Positions 1-7,559 of a DNA stretch of 11,675 bases are shown piece by piece. How positions within the stretch are numbered: the first letter of the stretch is position 1; each line of letters opens with the position of its first letter. Origin of the DNA: Actinomycetes bacterium. GTDB taxonomy: Bacteria; Actinomycetota; Acidimicrobiia; Acidimicrobiales; CADCSY01. Both the position numbers and the translations under genes were made by a program. The stretch covers positions 1-11,675 of the forward strand of contig JAODBP010000062.1 of assembly GCA_025464025.1 (NCBI GenBank). Direction: 5' to 3'. The notes beneath the pieces are model-generated. The model was not told the DNA's origin and ran no database searches. It saw only the letters and a program-made list of their open reading frames with translations.

Positions 1-1667
1 CCATCCGCGACAACGTCATCACGTTCGGCATCGGCCCGGCCGGCACCGGCAAGTCGTGGCTCGCGGTGGCCATGGCCGTGCAGGCGCTCCAGGCCAAGCA
101 GGTCAACCGGATCATCCTCACCCGGCCGGCGGTCGAGGCGGGGGAGCGGCTCGGCTTCCTGCCCGGCGACCTCATGGCCAAGGTCGACCCGTACCTGCGC
201 CCGCTGTTCGACGCCCTCTACGACATGGTCGACGCCGAGGGCGGGGCCAAGCTCCTCGAGCGGGGCACGATCGAGGTCGCGCCGTTGGCCTTCATGCGCG
301 GGCGCGCGCAGCCGGTCGATCGCAAGGTGCTCACGCCATTCGGCTGGCAGGCCATCGGCGACCTTCAGGTGGGCGACCTCGTCGTCGGCTCCGACGGGTT
401 GCCGACCCCGGTGCTCGGCGTGTTCCCGCAGGGCCGCAAGGAGGTCTTCCGGGTCTCGACCCAGGACGGGGCTTCGACGCTGGCGTGCGCCGAGCACCTC
501 TGGTTCGTCCGGACGCTCGACGACAAGAAGCACGGGAAGAACGGCCGGGTCCTGCAGACCCAGGAGATGGTCGGCAGCCTTCGGCGCCACCACCAGCGCC
601 GGTTCGAGCTGCCGCTGGTGAGCGCGCCCGTCGAGTTCGTGCCGCGCGAGGTCCCGATGGACGCGTATGCGCTTGGGCTCCTGCTCGGCGATGGCTGTCT
701 GACCCTCTCGACGACGCCCGCCTTCGCGACGAAGGACCCGGAGCTGGTGGATGCCCTCGCCGGCGCCCTCCCCGGCATCACCCCCGCCTACAAGGGGGGC
801 TACGACGACGTGCTCAGCGCGGGTCCTCGCCGAGGGCGCACGCCGAACCCGCTCACCACGACGCTTCGCCAGCTCGACTTGGCCGGGACCCGGTCGTCGA
901 CGAAGTTCGTGCCGTTCGAGTACCTGTACAACTCCTCGGACGTCCGCCTTGCGGTGCTCCAGGGGCTGCTCGACACGGATGGTGGCCCGGTGACCCAGGC
1001 CGCTCGCAGCGGCCGCATCGAGTACTCCACCTGCTCGCCGCAGCTCGCCGACGACGTGGTGTTCCTCGTGCGCTCGCTCGGTGGCATCGCCTACCGGCGC
1101 GTCCGGGAGGCGTCGTCGATGCGACCCGGCTTCGCCAATGGTCGTCCCGTCGCCCATCGCTCCGATTCGCACCGACTCGAGATCCGTCTGCCGGAGGGCA
1201 TCGAGCCGTTCCGCCTCGAGCGCAAGCGGGCCAACTACGCGCAGCTCGGCGGCGGGCGTCCGATGCGGATGATCGACGGGATCGAGCCGGTGGGCGAGGC
1301 GGAGACCGTCTGCATCCAGGTCGGCGCCGCGGACTCGCTGTATGTGACCGACGACTTCCTCGTCACGCACAACACCTTGAACAACAGCTTCATCATCCTG
1401 GACGAGGCGCAGAACACCACGCCGGAGCAGATGAAGATGTTCCTCACCCGCATCGGCTTCGGCTCGAAGTGCGTCGTCACCGGCGACGTCACCCAGATCG
1501 ACATCGCCGCCGGTCGCTCCGGCCTCCTCGGCCTCGAACCCATCCTCAGCGGCATCGAAGGCCTGTCGTTCGTGCGGCTCACCAACAAGGACGTCGTGCG
1601 GCACAAGATCGTGCAGGACATCGTCGACGCCTACGAGCGCGCCGGCCCCGACGCGCCCACCTCATGA
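1..1667 (+). CDS. phoH: PhoH-family P-loop ATPase, 5'-partial, interrupted in frame by an intein
   Basis: The gene enters from the left edge, with its first complete codon at position 3, and ends at TGA 1665-1667. PhoH proteins are cytoplasmic RecA-like ATPases linked to RNA metabolism; the exact biochemical role is not settled. The Walker A motif GPAGTGKS is at 33-56. Extein sequence runs to MRGR (294-305), is interrupted by an intein (306-1373), then resumes with [14 protein letters not shown] from 1374, which contains the Walker B element LDEAQ. The later segment [10 protein letters not shown] is also typical of PhoH. About 198 extein residues are visible, so roughly 130 N-terminal residues are probably outside the window. 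The frame is continuous through extein and intein, so this is not a pseudogene; mature PhoH requires protein splicing. The stop overlaps the ybeY start (ATGA). phoH next to ybeY is a standard bacterial arrangement. Confidence 0.95.
   Translation, partial: IRDNVITFGIGPAGTGKSWLAVAMAVQALQAKQVNRIILTRPAVEAGERLGFLPGDLMAKVDPYLRPLFDALYDMVDAEGGAKLLERGTIEVAPLAFMRGRAQPVDRKVLTPFGWQAIGDLQVGDLVVGSDGLPTPVLGVFPQGRKEVFRVSTQDGASTLACAEHLWFVRTLDDKKHGKNGRVLQTQEMVGSLRRHHQRRFELPLVSAPVEFVPREVPMDAYALGLLLGDGCLTLSTTPAFATKDPELVDALAGALPGITPAYKGGYDDVLSAGPRRGRTPNPLTTTLRQLDLAGTRSSTKFVPFEYLYNSSDVRLAVLQGLLDTDGGPVTQAARSGRIEYSTCSPQLADDVVFLVRSLGGIAYRRVREASSMRPGFANGRPVAHRSDSHRLEIRLPEGIEPFRLERKRANYAQLGGGRPMRMIDGIEPVGEAETVCIQVGAADSLYVTDDFLVTHNTLNNSFIILDEAQNTTPEQMKMFLTRIGFGSKCVVTGDVTQIDIAAGRSGLLGLEPILSGIEGLSFVRLTNKDVVRHKIVQDIVDAYERAGPDAPTS
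306..1373 (+). mobile_element. Class 3-type intein with LAGLIDADG homing endonuclease, inserted in PhoH
   Basis: This is a 356-residue in-frame insertion between Arg (303-305) and Thr (1374-1376) of PhoH, exactly where uninterrupted PhoH proteins read MRGRTLN. Residue 1 is Ala, followed by a block A region ([23 protein letters not shown]). Block B carries CAEHLW with His64 and Trp66. The endonuclease part has motif 1 LGLLLGDG (residues 123-130, acidic Asp129), a block D region around KFVPFEYL, and motif 2 LQGLLDTDG (218-226, Asp225). A block H-like stretch ([16 protein letters not shown]) follows. Block F has Cys336 in TVCIQV, and block G ends VTHN with Thr at +1. Ala1 plus Trp66, Cys336 and Thr+1 is the WCT signature of class 3 inteins, which start splicing at the block F Cys. 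Codons such as tat, ctt, gat and tgt are more frequent than in the extein, consistent with horizontal acquisition. No frameshift is seen. Confidence 0.93.
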
Positions 1668-2224
1668 CCGACCTCCCCATCGACCCCCGCCGGCGTCGCC
1701 GACCTGGCCCGCCCGACGGCGAGCCCGTGGTGTTCGCGGCCGACGAGCAGAACGGCGCCGCCGTCGAGCTCGACGCCCTGTCGAAGCTGGCCGAGGGCGT
1801 CCTCCGCGAGGAGGGCGTGCGGGGCGCGTGCGAGCTGGCCCTCTACTTCGTCGACGAGCCGACCATCGCCGACCTCAACGAGCGATTCCTCGGCGGCACC
1901 GGCCCCACCGACGTGCTGGCCTTCCCGATCGACGACGACATGCCCGAGGCGGGCCGCTCGCCCGACGCCGGCTCGGCCGGGCCCGACCGCCCGCCGCTCG
2001 AGCCGTCGGAGGTCCCGCTGCTGCTGGGCGACGTGCTGGTGTGCCCGGTGGTGGCCGAGCGCAACGCGGCCGAGCACGAACGCACGCTGCGCGACGAGCT
2101 GGCCCTCCTCGTGGTGCACGGCACGCTCCACGTCCTCGGCATGGACCACGCCGAGGAGGAGGAGACGGTGGTCATGCAGGCGCGGGAGCGCGAGCTCCTC
2201 GCGCTCCTCCACCAGCCCGGATGA
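1664..2224 (+). CDS. ybeY: Endoribonuclease YbeY (rRNA maturation factor)
   Basis: This encodes a 186-aa protein of the UPF0054/YbeY family. These are zinc-dependent metalloproteins needed for 16S rRNA 3'-end processing and ribosome quality control in the cytoplasm. The diagnostic metal site [11 protein letters not shown] is present, with His152, His156 and His162. Upstream lie the family segments [17 protein letters not shown] and GPTDVLAFP. The N-terminus carries an Arg/Pro-rich extension (RRRRRPGPP). A Pro/acidic insertion of about 25 residues lies between the LAFP strand and [10 protein letters not shown]; both are common kinds of variation in high-GC actinobacteria. The ATG start at 1664 overlaps the phoH stop (ATGA), indicating translational coupling. 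The stop overlaps the next gene in the same way. Confidence 0.95.
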   Translation: MTDLPIDPRRRRRPGPPDGEPVVFAADEQNGAAVELDALSKLAEGVLREEGVRGACELALYFVDEPTIADLNERFLGGTGPTDVLAFPIDDDMPEAGRSPDAGSAGPDRPPLEPSEVPLLLGDVLVCPVVAERNAAEHERTLRDELALLVVHGTLHVLGMDHAEEEETVVMQARERELLALLHQPG

Positions 2225-3471
2225 TCTGGGCCCTCAGTGCGGTCGTGGCGCTCGTGGCCATGGCGGCCTTCCTCGCCGCGGCCGAGACCGCGCTCACCAA
2301 CATCCCCCGGGTCCGGGCCATCGCCATGGCCGAGGAGGACGTGAAGGGCGCCGACGCGCTCCTGCGCGTGCTCGACCAACGCGAGCGCTACCTCAACCCG
2401 GTCCTCCTGCTCGTGCTCGTGTGCCACCTGGTGGCGGCCACGATCGTCGGCGTCATGGCGACCTCGTACCTGGGGACGCTGGGCATCGTCGTCGCCGTCC
2501 TCGTCGAGGTCCTGGTGATCTTCGTGTTCGCCGAGGCGGCGCCGAAGACCTACGCCCTCCAGCACCCCGAGCGCACGGCGATCTTCGTGGCCCCCATCGT
2601 GAGCGTCGTGGCCGGGTTCCCACCGGTCCGCGTCCTCACCCGCGGGCTCATCGGGCTGTCCAACGTGGTGCTTCCGGGGAAGGGCCGGCGGTTCGGCCCG
2701 GCCGTGTCGGAGGAAGACCTCCTCGCCCTCGCCGACGTCGCCGTCGAGGCCGGGGAGATCGAGTCCGAGGAGCGCCAGCTCATCCGCTCGATCATCGACT
2801 TCGGCGACACCGTCGTCCGCGAGGTGATGGTGCCCCGCCCCGACATGGTGGCCATCCCGCCGGACTCGACCGTGGCCCAGGCCATGGAGTGCGCCATCAC
2901 CAACGGCTACAGCCGGATCCCGGTCTACGGGCCCGAGGGCATCGACGACATCGTCGGGATCGTCTACGCCAAGGACCTCATGCGGGCCATGCGCGACCGG
3001 CTCGGCTCGACGCCGGTGCGGCCGCTGCTGCGCCCCCCGGTGTTCGTGCCCGAGACCAAGCGGGTGTCGGAGCTGCTGAAGGAGATGCAAGCCCGGCAGC
3101 GGCACATGGCGATCGTCATCGACGAGTACGGCGGCACGGCGGGCCTGGCCACGCTCGAGGACCTCATCGAGGAGCTGGTGGGCGAGATCGTCGACGAGTT
3201 CGACGTCGAGGACCCGCAGCTCGAACCCCTGCCCAACGGCGACTGGCGGGTCAATGCCCGCATGCCGCTCGACGAGGTGAACGAGCTGCTGCGGCTCGAC
3301 CTCCCCGAGGGTGACTGGGACACGATCGGGGGACTGGTGTTCAACGCGCTCGGCCACGTGCCGACGGAAGGAGAAGCGGTGGAGATCGACGGGCATCGCC
3401 TGCGGGCCGAGCGGGTCGACGGCCGCCGCATCGGACGGGTGCGCATCACCCGGGCGCGGAGGGAGTCGTGA
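2221..3471 (+). CDS. CNNM/CBS/CorC-HlyC domain membrane protein (hemolysin C/MpfA-like)
   Basis: This 416-aa protein has the order CNNM transmembrane domain, paired CBS domains, C-terminal CorC_HlyC domain. The N-terminal helix is [21 protein letters not shown], with further hydrophobic segments at roughly residues 58-80 and 83-108, followed by FAEAAPKTYAL, the CNNM-type E-x-x-PK motif. The CBS pair begins near REVMVPRPDM (residue 201) and includes YSRIPVYG and IVYAKDL. It ends near EELVGEIVDEFD, and the CorC_HlyC fold runs from about 330 to 412. Family members are linked to Mg2+/divalent cation export or homeostasis; the ion specificity here is an inference. The ATG at 2221 overlaps the ybeY stop (ATGA), and the TGA overlaps the GTG start of era. 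Position between ybeY and era is a widely conserved neighbourhood. Confidence 0.93.
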   Translation: MIWALSAVVALVAMAAFLAAAETALTNIPRVRAIAMAEEDVKGADALLRVLDQRERYLNPVLLLVLVCHLVAATIVGVMATSYLGTLGIVVAVLVEVLVIFVFAEAAPKTYALQHPERTAIFVAPIVSVVAGFPPVRVLTRGLIGLSNVVLPGKGRRFGPAVSEEDLLALADVAVEAGEIESEERQLIRSIIDFGDTVVREVMVPRPDMVAIPPDSTVAQAMECAITNGYSRIPVYGPEGIDDIVGIVYAKDLMRAMRDRLGSTPVRPLLRPPVFVPETKRVSELLKEMQARQRHMAIVIDEYGGTAGLATLEDLIEELVGEIVDEFDVEDPQLEPLPNGDWRVNARMPLDEVNELLRLDLPEGDWDTIGGLVFNALGHVPTEGEAVEIDGHRLRAERVDGRRIGRVRITRARRES

Positions 3472-4304
3472 AGAGCGGGTTCGTGACGCTGGTGGGCCGG
3501 CCCAACGTGGGCAAATCGACCCTGCTCAACCACATCCTGGGCACCAAGGTGTCGATCGTCTCGGACAAGGTGCAGACCACGCGCACCCAGATCCGTGGCG
3601 TGCTCACGCGCCCGGACGCGCAGGTCGTGTTCGTCGACACGCCGGGCATCCACAAGCCCCGCACGACGATGGGCGAGCGGCTGAACGACACCGCCATCGG
3701 TTCGGTGACGGGGGTCGACTCGGTGTGCCTCGTGCTCGACGCGACCATGCCGCTGGGCAAGGGCGACCGGTTCGTGGCCGAGCGGGTGCCGAAGAACACC
3801 ATCGTCGTCGTCAACAAGACCGACATCGCCCCGCCCGAGAAGATCCTCGCTCAGCTGGCCAAGGCGGCCGAGCTCGACCTGTCGGCCTACTTCCCGGTGT
3901 CGGCCAAGACCGGCCAGGGCATCGACGCCCTGGTCGACGAGCTGATCAAGCGACTGCCCGAGGGCCCGCTCTACTACCCGGACGACATGGTCACCGACGT
4001 GCCGGCCGCCTTCTGGGTGGCCGAGCTGGTGCGTGAGCAGCTCTTCCAGGTGATGCGCGAGGAGTTGCCCCACTCGATCGCCTGCCGGGTGACCGAGTGG
4101 GAGTGGCCGCGGATCCGCTGCGAGATCCTCGTCGAGCGCGAGTCGCAGAAGGGGATCGTGATCGGCAAGAAGGGCTCGGTGCTCAAGGAGGTCGGCACCG
4201 CGGTGCGGGCCCAGCTCCCGGAGGGGGCCTTCATCGAGCTCGCCGTCAAGGTCGACAAGGACTGGCAGCGCCACCCCGCCGCCCTCGAGCGGCTGGGCTA
4301 CTGA
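3468..4304 (+). CDS. era: GTPase Era
   Basis: This is a 278-aa GTPase that binds 16S rRNA near its 3' end and acts in 30S subunit assembly. G1 is GRPNVGKS (residues 10-17), the G2 region contains TTRTQIRG, G3 is DTPG (57-60), G4 is NKTD (116-119) and G5 is SAK (145-147). The C-terminal KH domain contains GIVIGKKG (229-236), the RNA-binding loop. The length is slightly below the roughly 300 aa of E. coli Era but all domains are complete. The start is GTG at 3468, overlapping the preceding TGA (GTGA), with a GGAGG-type ribosome binding site at 3458-3462, 5 nt upstream. The 3' end overlaps the convergent MOSC gene by 7 nt, so no terminator fits between them. Confidence 0.97.
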   Translation: MKSGFVTLVGRPNVGKSTLLNHILGTKVSIVSDKVQTTRTQIRGVLTRPDAQVVFVDTPGIHKPRTTMGERLNDTAIGSVTGVDSVCLVLDATMPLGKGDRFVAERVPKNTIVVVNKTDIAPPEKILAQLAKAAELDLSAYFPVSAKTGQGIDALVDELIKRLPEGPLYYPDDMVTDVPAAFWVAELVREQLFQVMREELPHSIACRVTEWEWPRIRCEILVERESQKGIVIGKKGSVLKEVGTAVRAQLPEGAFIELAVKVDKDWQRHPAALERLGY

Positions 4305-5158
4305 TCGAGGAGCACGACGGCGTCGCCGACGGCAACCTCGCCCGGTGTGACGACGGTGGCGTAGGCGCCCAGGCAGGCCCAGTCGCCGAGGCCCATGAAC
4401 GGCACTCGGTTGTGCTTGGCGACCGTCTGGAGGATGCCCCGGTCGCGCGGCAGCCCGAGCTGGGGGAGCGTCACCATCACGCATCGCGGCGATGGTCCCG
4501 TCACGTCGAGCGCCACCGATCCGATCGAGAGGCGCCGGCCCTCCCAGCCGTTCTCGACGATCTCGTCGCCGTCGACCTCGATGACGAGGTTGCTCCGGAA
4601 CCGATCCGGTGACCAGTCGCCATCCGGGTGGAGCTTCCTCATGGCCGCGAGCGAGGCGGTCGTGAGCAGCGTGATCGGGGCGACGTCCTGGAACGTGCCT
4701 GGCGCCATCATGGCGAGGGGCATCGTGCTCATCGGGCGCCCGTCCGCGGTGGTGCCGTTGCGCGACCCCTCGACGATCTCGTCGGGGGCCATGCCGTCGA
4801 CCTCCCAGACGTAGTCGTACCCCGCTCCCTCCGGCAGCGTGGAGACCAGGCGCACCGCTCGACCGACGGCACCAGAGAGGCGAGCGTCGGCGTCGTCGTC
4901 CGTCGCGCGCAGGCGGGTGCCGTCCGGGAGCTCGACCTCGATCGGTCCCTCGAGCCAGGTGGCCCGCAGGTCGAGCAGCTGGGCCCACCGGCGCGGGTCC
5001 TTGGCGCTCACGACCTTGCCGCTCTCCACGTCGAGGAGGCCGCTGACCCGATCGCCCGGGATGCCCGTCGGGCCGAAGGGCGCTCGCCCCAGTGACTCGC
5101 CCTGCATCGACTTGACCGGGTAGCGGTTGATGGCCTGGACCGTCCCGACCTGCGTCAC
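4298..5158 (-). CDS. MOSC-domain protein (YcbX/mARC-like)
   Basis: This 286-aa protein has a MOSC N-terminal beta-barrel (INRYPVKSMQGESL, then GDRVSGLLD and SAKDPRRWAQLLDL) followed by a C-terminal MOSC domain (DRFRSNLVIEVDG, GWEGRRLSIGSVALDVTGPSPRC). Cys226 in PSPRC matches the conserved cysteine that ligates molybdenum in mARC and related sulfurases. The family handles molybdenum-sulfur cofactor and reduces N-hydroxylated compounds in mARC/YcbX; the substrate here is unknown. The start is GTG at 5158, preceded by an AAGGG ribosome binding site. It overlaps the stop of the upstream brkB-like gene (GTGA), so the two form a coupled operon. The C-terminus (GAYATVVTPGEVAVGDAVVLL) is complete and its stop lies inside the last codons of era on the other strand. 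Confidence 0.88.
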   Translation of the reverse strand: MTQVGTVQAINRYPVKSMQGESLGRAPFGPTGIPGDRVSGLLDVESGKVVSAKDPRRWAQLLDLRATWLEGPIEVELPDGTRLRATDDDADARLSGAVGRAVRLVSTLPEGAGYDYVWEVDGMAPDEIVEGSRNGTTADGRPMSTMPLAMMAPGTFQDVAPITLLTTASLAAMRKLHPDGDWSPDRFRSNLVIEVDGDEIVENGWEGRRLSIGSVALDVTGPSPRCVMVTLPQLGLPRDRGILQTVAKHNRVPFMGLGDWACLGAYATVVTPGEVAVGDAVVLLDQ

Positions 5159-6102
5159 GTCCCTTGCGTAGCAGGCGCGGCGACAGCGTCGCCGGACCGG
5201 GTGCCCTCGTCCTTCGGCTCCCGACCCGGGAGTGACGGCACCTCGAGGTCGATCACCACGGTGCCGTGCCCCCGCTCCCACATGACGACGTCGAGCGCGG
5301 CGGCGTAGACGACGAGTCGGCCGAAGAAGAACAGCCAGGCGAGGATGGCGAAGACGATGCCGAGCGTGCCGTAGAGGGCGGACGACGAGGCCACGGCCTT
5401 CGGGACGTAGATGCCGCCGACCACCTTGAGCACCTCGAAGCCGACGGCACCGAGGACCGCGCCGGGGACGAGCGGCCGCCACCCGATGTCGCGGTTGGGC
5501 AGGATCTTCGCCGTCCAGAGGAACATCCCGAAGCCGAGGCCGAGGGCCAGCACGATCTCGACCGGTGCGAGGAACCCCGGGAGGAACTGGACGCCGGCGG
5601 TCAGGGCGAACGAGCCGACGAAGAGCAGGCCGGCGCCGGCCAGCCAGGCGAGGCCGAAGGCCTTGTCCTTGATGCCCCGGGAGGTGACCTGCCAGACCGA
5701 GTTGTAGGCGTACTGGAGGGCGGCGACCAGGCCGAGGCCCGACCACAGGAGGCCGACGACGCCCACGACGGACGCCGCCTTGCGGCTCTGCTCGGCGGTC
5801 TGGATGGTCTCGGCGATGGTCTTGGCGGCGTCGGTGCCCCGGGGGATGGCGAGGGCGTCGAGCAGGTTGCCGGTGACGTCGGGGTGGCCGGTCGAGAAGA
5901 AGCCGAGGACGGCCACGGCCACCAGCATGAGGGGGAAGATCGACAGGAACGACGAGAGCGTCACGGCGCTGGCCAGGTAGCCGCCGTTCAGCTCACCGAA
6001 CCGCCCCTGGACCGCGGCGGCGACCGCCACGACCGTCGAGCGGTCCTCCAACCCGTGCCATCGCCGCTTCACCGAGTCGAGCACCACCAGCGCTGTACCC
6101 AC
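5155..6102 (-). CDS. YihY/BrkB family inner membrane protein (UPF0761)
   Basis: This 315-aa polytopic membrane protein has about six hydrophobic segments. They are centred on TLSSFLSIFPLMLVAVAVL, VVGVVGLLWSGLGLVAAL, AWLAGAGLLFVGSFALTAG, VEIVLALGLGFGMFLW, VPGAVLGAVGFEVLKVVG and GTLGIVFAILAWLFFFGRL. Features such as ASAVTLSSFLSIFPL, a central NSVW, and LYGTLGIVFAILAWLFFFG are typical of the YihY/BrkB (formerly 'ribonuclease BN') family. The RNase label is historic and not supported for this family; transport or envelope function is unknown. The GTG at 6102 is chosen because a GAAGG ribosome binding site lies 8 nt upstream on this strand; GTGs at 6087, 6084 and 6072 are alternatives. The soluble acidic tail (REPKDEGTRSGD) is probably cytoplasmic. 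It is divergent from uppS by only 18 nt. Confidence 0.87.
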   Translation of the reverse strand: MGTALVVLDSVKRRWHGLEDRSTVVAVAAAVQGRFGELNGGYLASAVTLSSFLSIFPLMLVAVAVLGFFSTGHPDVTGNLLDALAIPRGTDAAKTIAETIQTAEQSRKAASVVGVVGLLWSGLGLVAALQYAYNSVWQVTSRGIKDKAFGLAWLAGAGLLFVGSFALTAGVQFLPGFLAPVEIVLALGLGFGMFLWTAKILPNRDIGWRPLVPGAVLGAVGFEVLKVVGGIYVPKAVASSSALYGTLGIVFAILAWLFFFGRLVVYAAALDVVMWERGHGTVVIDLEVPSLPGREPKDEGTRSGDAVAAPATQGT

Positions 6103-6108
6103 AGGCGG

Positions 6109-6114
6109 TACCTT
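6109..6114 (+). promoter_or_regulatory. Candidate -10 box for leaderless uppS
   Basis: TACCTT matches the TAnnnT core of a sigma-A -10 element and ends 6 nt before the GTG start codon at 6121, so transcription would begin on or next to the start codon. No convincing ribosome binding site precedes uppS, which agrees with leaderless initiation, common in actinobacteria. No clear -35 is seen at the expected distance. The box overlaps the brkB ribosome binding site on the other strand. This is inference from spacing only. Confidence 0.3.
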
Positions 6115-6120
6115 CGATCG

Positions 6121-6846
6121 GTGGACCTCGACCAGATCGACCGGCGACGCATCCCGGTCCACATCGCGTGCGTGATGGACGGCAACGGCCGGTGGGCCAC
6201 CAAGCGCGGCCTGCCCCGCACCGAGGGCCACGCCGCCGGCGAGGAGGCGCTGTTCGACGCCGTCGAGGGCGCCCTCGAGCTCGGGGTGAAGTGGCTCACG
6301 GTCTACGCCTTCTCGACCGAGAACTGGCGGCGACCGCCCGACGAGGTGCGCTACCTCATGAAGTTCAACGAGTCGATCCTCTCCCGGCGCCGGGACGAGC
6401 TGCACGAGCGCGGCGTCCGCATCAACTTCGCCGGCCGTCGGGACTGGCGGGTGCCGAAGAGCGTGCTGCGCCAGATGGACGAGGCGGCGGAGCTGACCAA
6501 GAAGAACAAGCGCCTGACGCTCACCATCGCCTTCAACTACGGCGGCCGGGCCGAGATCGTCGACGCCGTGCGGGCACTGGTGGCCGAGGGCGTGAAGGCG
6601 GAGAAGATCGACGAGAAGGCGATCGCCAAGCACCTCTACGACCCGAAGATGCCCGACCCCGACCTGATGGTGCGCACCTCGGGCGAGCACCGCATCTCCA
6701 ACTTCCTGCTGTGGGAGCTGGCCTACAGCGAGCTGATCTTCACCGACGTGCTGTGGCCCGACTTCCGCCGCGAGCACCTGTTCGAGGCGGTGCGGGAGTA
6801 CCAGCGGCGCGACCGCCGCTTCGGCGGCGTCGACACGGACGACTGA
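6121..6846 (+). CDS. uppS: Isoprenyl transferase (undecaprenyl diphosphate synthase family)
   Basis: This 241-aa cis-prenyltransferase condenses isopentenyl diphosphate onto an allylic diphosphate, producing the polyprenyl carrier lipid for peptidoglycan and other envelope polymers. The catalytic motif VMDGNGRWA lies at residues 18-26 with Asp20. It is followed by RTEGHAAG, VYAFSTENWRRP, FNYGGRAEI, RTSGEHRISNFLLW and YSELIFTDVLWPDF, all hallmark family segments. The product chain length cannot be read from the sequence; some actinobacteria have a second, shorter-chain paralogue. GTG 6121 is the only start that keeps a normal N-terminus before the catalytic Asp. The stop overlaps the recO start (TGATG). 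Confidence 0.95.
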   Translation: MDLDQIDRRRIPVHIACVMDGNGRWATKRGLPRTEGHAAGEEALFDAVEGALELGVKWLTVYAFSTENWRRPPDEVRYLMKFNESILSRRRDELHERGVRINFAGRRDWRVPKSVLRQMDEAAELTKKNKRLTLTIAFNYGGRAEIVDAVRALVAEGVKAEKIDEKAIAKHLYDPKMPDPDLMVRTSGEHRISNFLLWELAYSELIFTDVLWPDFRREHLFEAVREYQRRDRRFGGVDTDD

Positions 6847-7559
6847 TGGCGCTCTACCGCGAGGTGGGCATCGTCCTTCGGACGATGCGCCTCGGGGAGT
6901 CGGACAAGATCGTCACGATCGTCACCGAGCACCGGGGCAAGGTCCGGGCCGTGGCCAAGGGCGTGCGCAAGACGAAGAGCCGCTTCGGCGGTCGGCTCGA
7001 GCCGCTCTCGCACGTGCAGCTCCAGCTCTACGAGGGTCGCAACCTCGACACGATCACCCAGGTCGAGGGCATCGACCACTTCCGGGCCATCCGGGAGGAC
7101 CTCAGCCGACTGGGCCAGGCCACGACCATGCTCGAGGTGGTCGACGCCATCGTGCAGGAGGGGGAGCAGAACCCTCGGCTGTACCAGATGCTGCTCGGGG
7201 CGCTGCGGACGTTGGAGGCCCAGCCGTCGCCGCTGGTCGTGCCGGCCTTCTTCTGGAAGCTGCTGGCCCACGAGGGCTACCGGCCCATCCTCGAGCAGTG
7301 CGCCTCGTGCGGCTCGGCCGACGAGGACCTGGTGGCGTTCGACCTGACCGAGGGCGGGACGCTCTGCCGCCACTGCGCCCGGGGCACCCGCCTCACGCCC
7401 GAGGCGCTGTTGCTGCTGCGGCGCATCCTCGGCGGCGACCTGGTGGCCGTGCTGGCCGAGCCCACCACCCAGGCCGGCTACGAGGTCGAGCACCTCGCCA
7501 CCCGGGCCCTCGAGCACCACCTCGAGCGCAAGATGCGCTCGGTGGGCATCCTGGACTGA
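6846..7559 (+). CDS. recO: DNA repair protein RecO
   Basis: This 237-aa protein acts in the RecFOR pathway, loading RecA onto SSB-coated single-stranded DNA and annealing complementary strands. The N-terminal OB-fold is recognisable (VLRTMRLGESDKIVTIVTEHRGKVRAVAKG, including a GVRKTKSRFGGRLEPLSHV segment). A helical middle domain follows. The C-terminal zinc module carries Cys152-x-x-Cys155 (CASC) and Cys174-x-x-Cys177 (CRHC). The length is normal for the family. The ATG at 6846 overlaps the uppS stop by 1 nt, and the TGA overlaps the next ATG in the same way, suggesting coupled translation of three genes. Confidence 0.95.
   Translation: MALYREVGIVLRTMRLGESDKIVTIVTEHRGKVRAVAKGVRKTKSRFGGRLEPLSHVQLQLYEGRNLDTITQVEGIDHFRAIREDLSRLGQATTMLEVVDAIVQEGEQNPRLYQMLLGALRTLEAQPSPLVVPAFFWKLLAHEGYRPILEQCASCGSADEDLVAFDLTEGGTLCRHCARGTRLTPEALLLLRRILGGDLVAVLAEPTTQAGYEVEHLATRALEHHLERKMRSVGILD

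Noticed and set aside
306..1373. Reading the PhoH insertion as a pseudogene or dead intein because it lacks Cys/Ser at position 1
   Set aside because: The frame is open throughout, the terminal HN and +1 Thr are intact, and Ala1 is expected for class 3 inteins that use the block F cysteine.
1843..3396. A 517-codon open frame on the minus strand opposite ybeY and the CNNM gene
   Set aside because: Composition is dominated by His, Asp, Gly and Arg repeats without recognisable motifs; it mirrors real genes on the other strand.
2964..4988. A 674-codon open frame on the minus strand, antisense to the CNNM and era genes
   Set aside because: Its translation is low-complexity Arg/Gly/His/Asp-rich sequence typical of an antisense frame in high-GC DNA, and the plus strand carries well-conserved proteins throughout.
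5155..6102. Annotating the YihY/BrkB protein as ribonuclease BN
   Set aside because: The sequence is a six-helix membrane protein without nuclease motifs; the name is a historic misassignment for this family.
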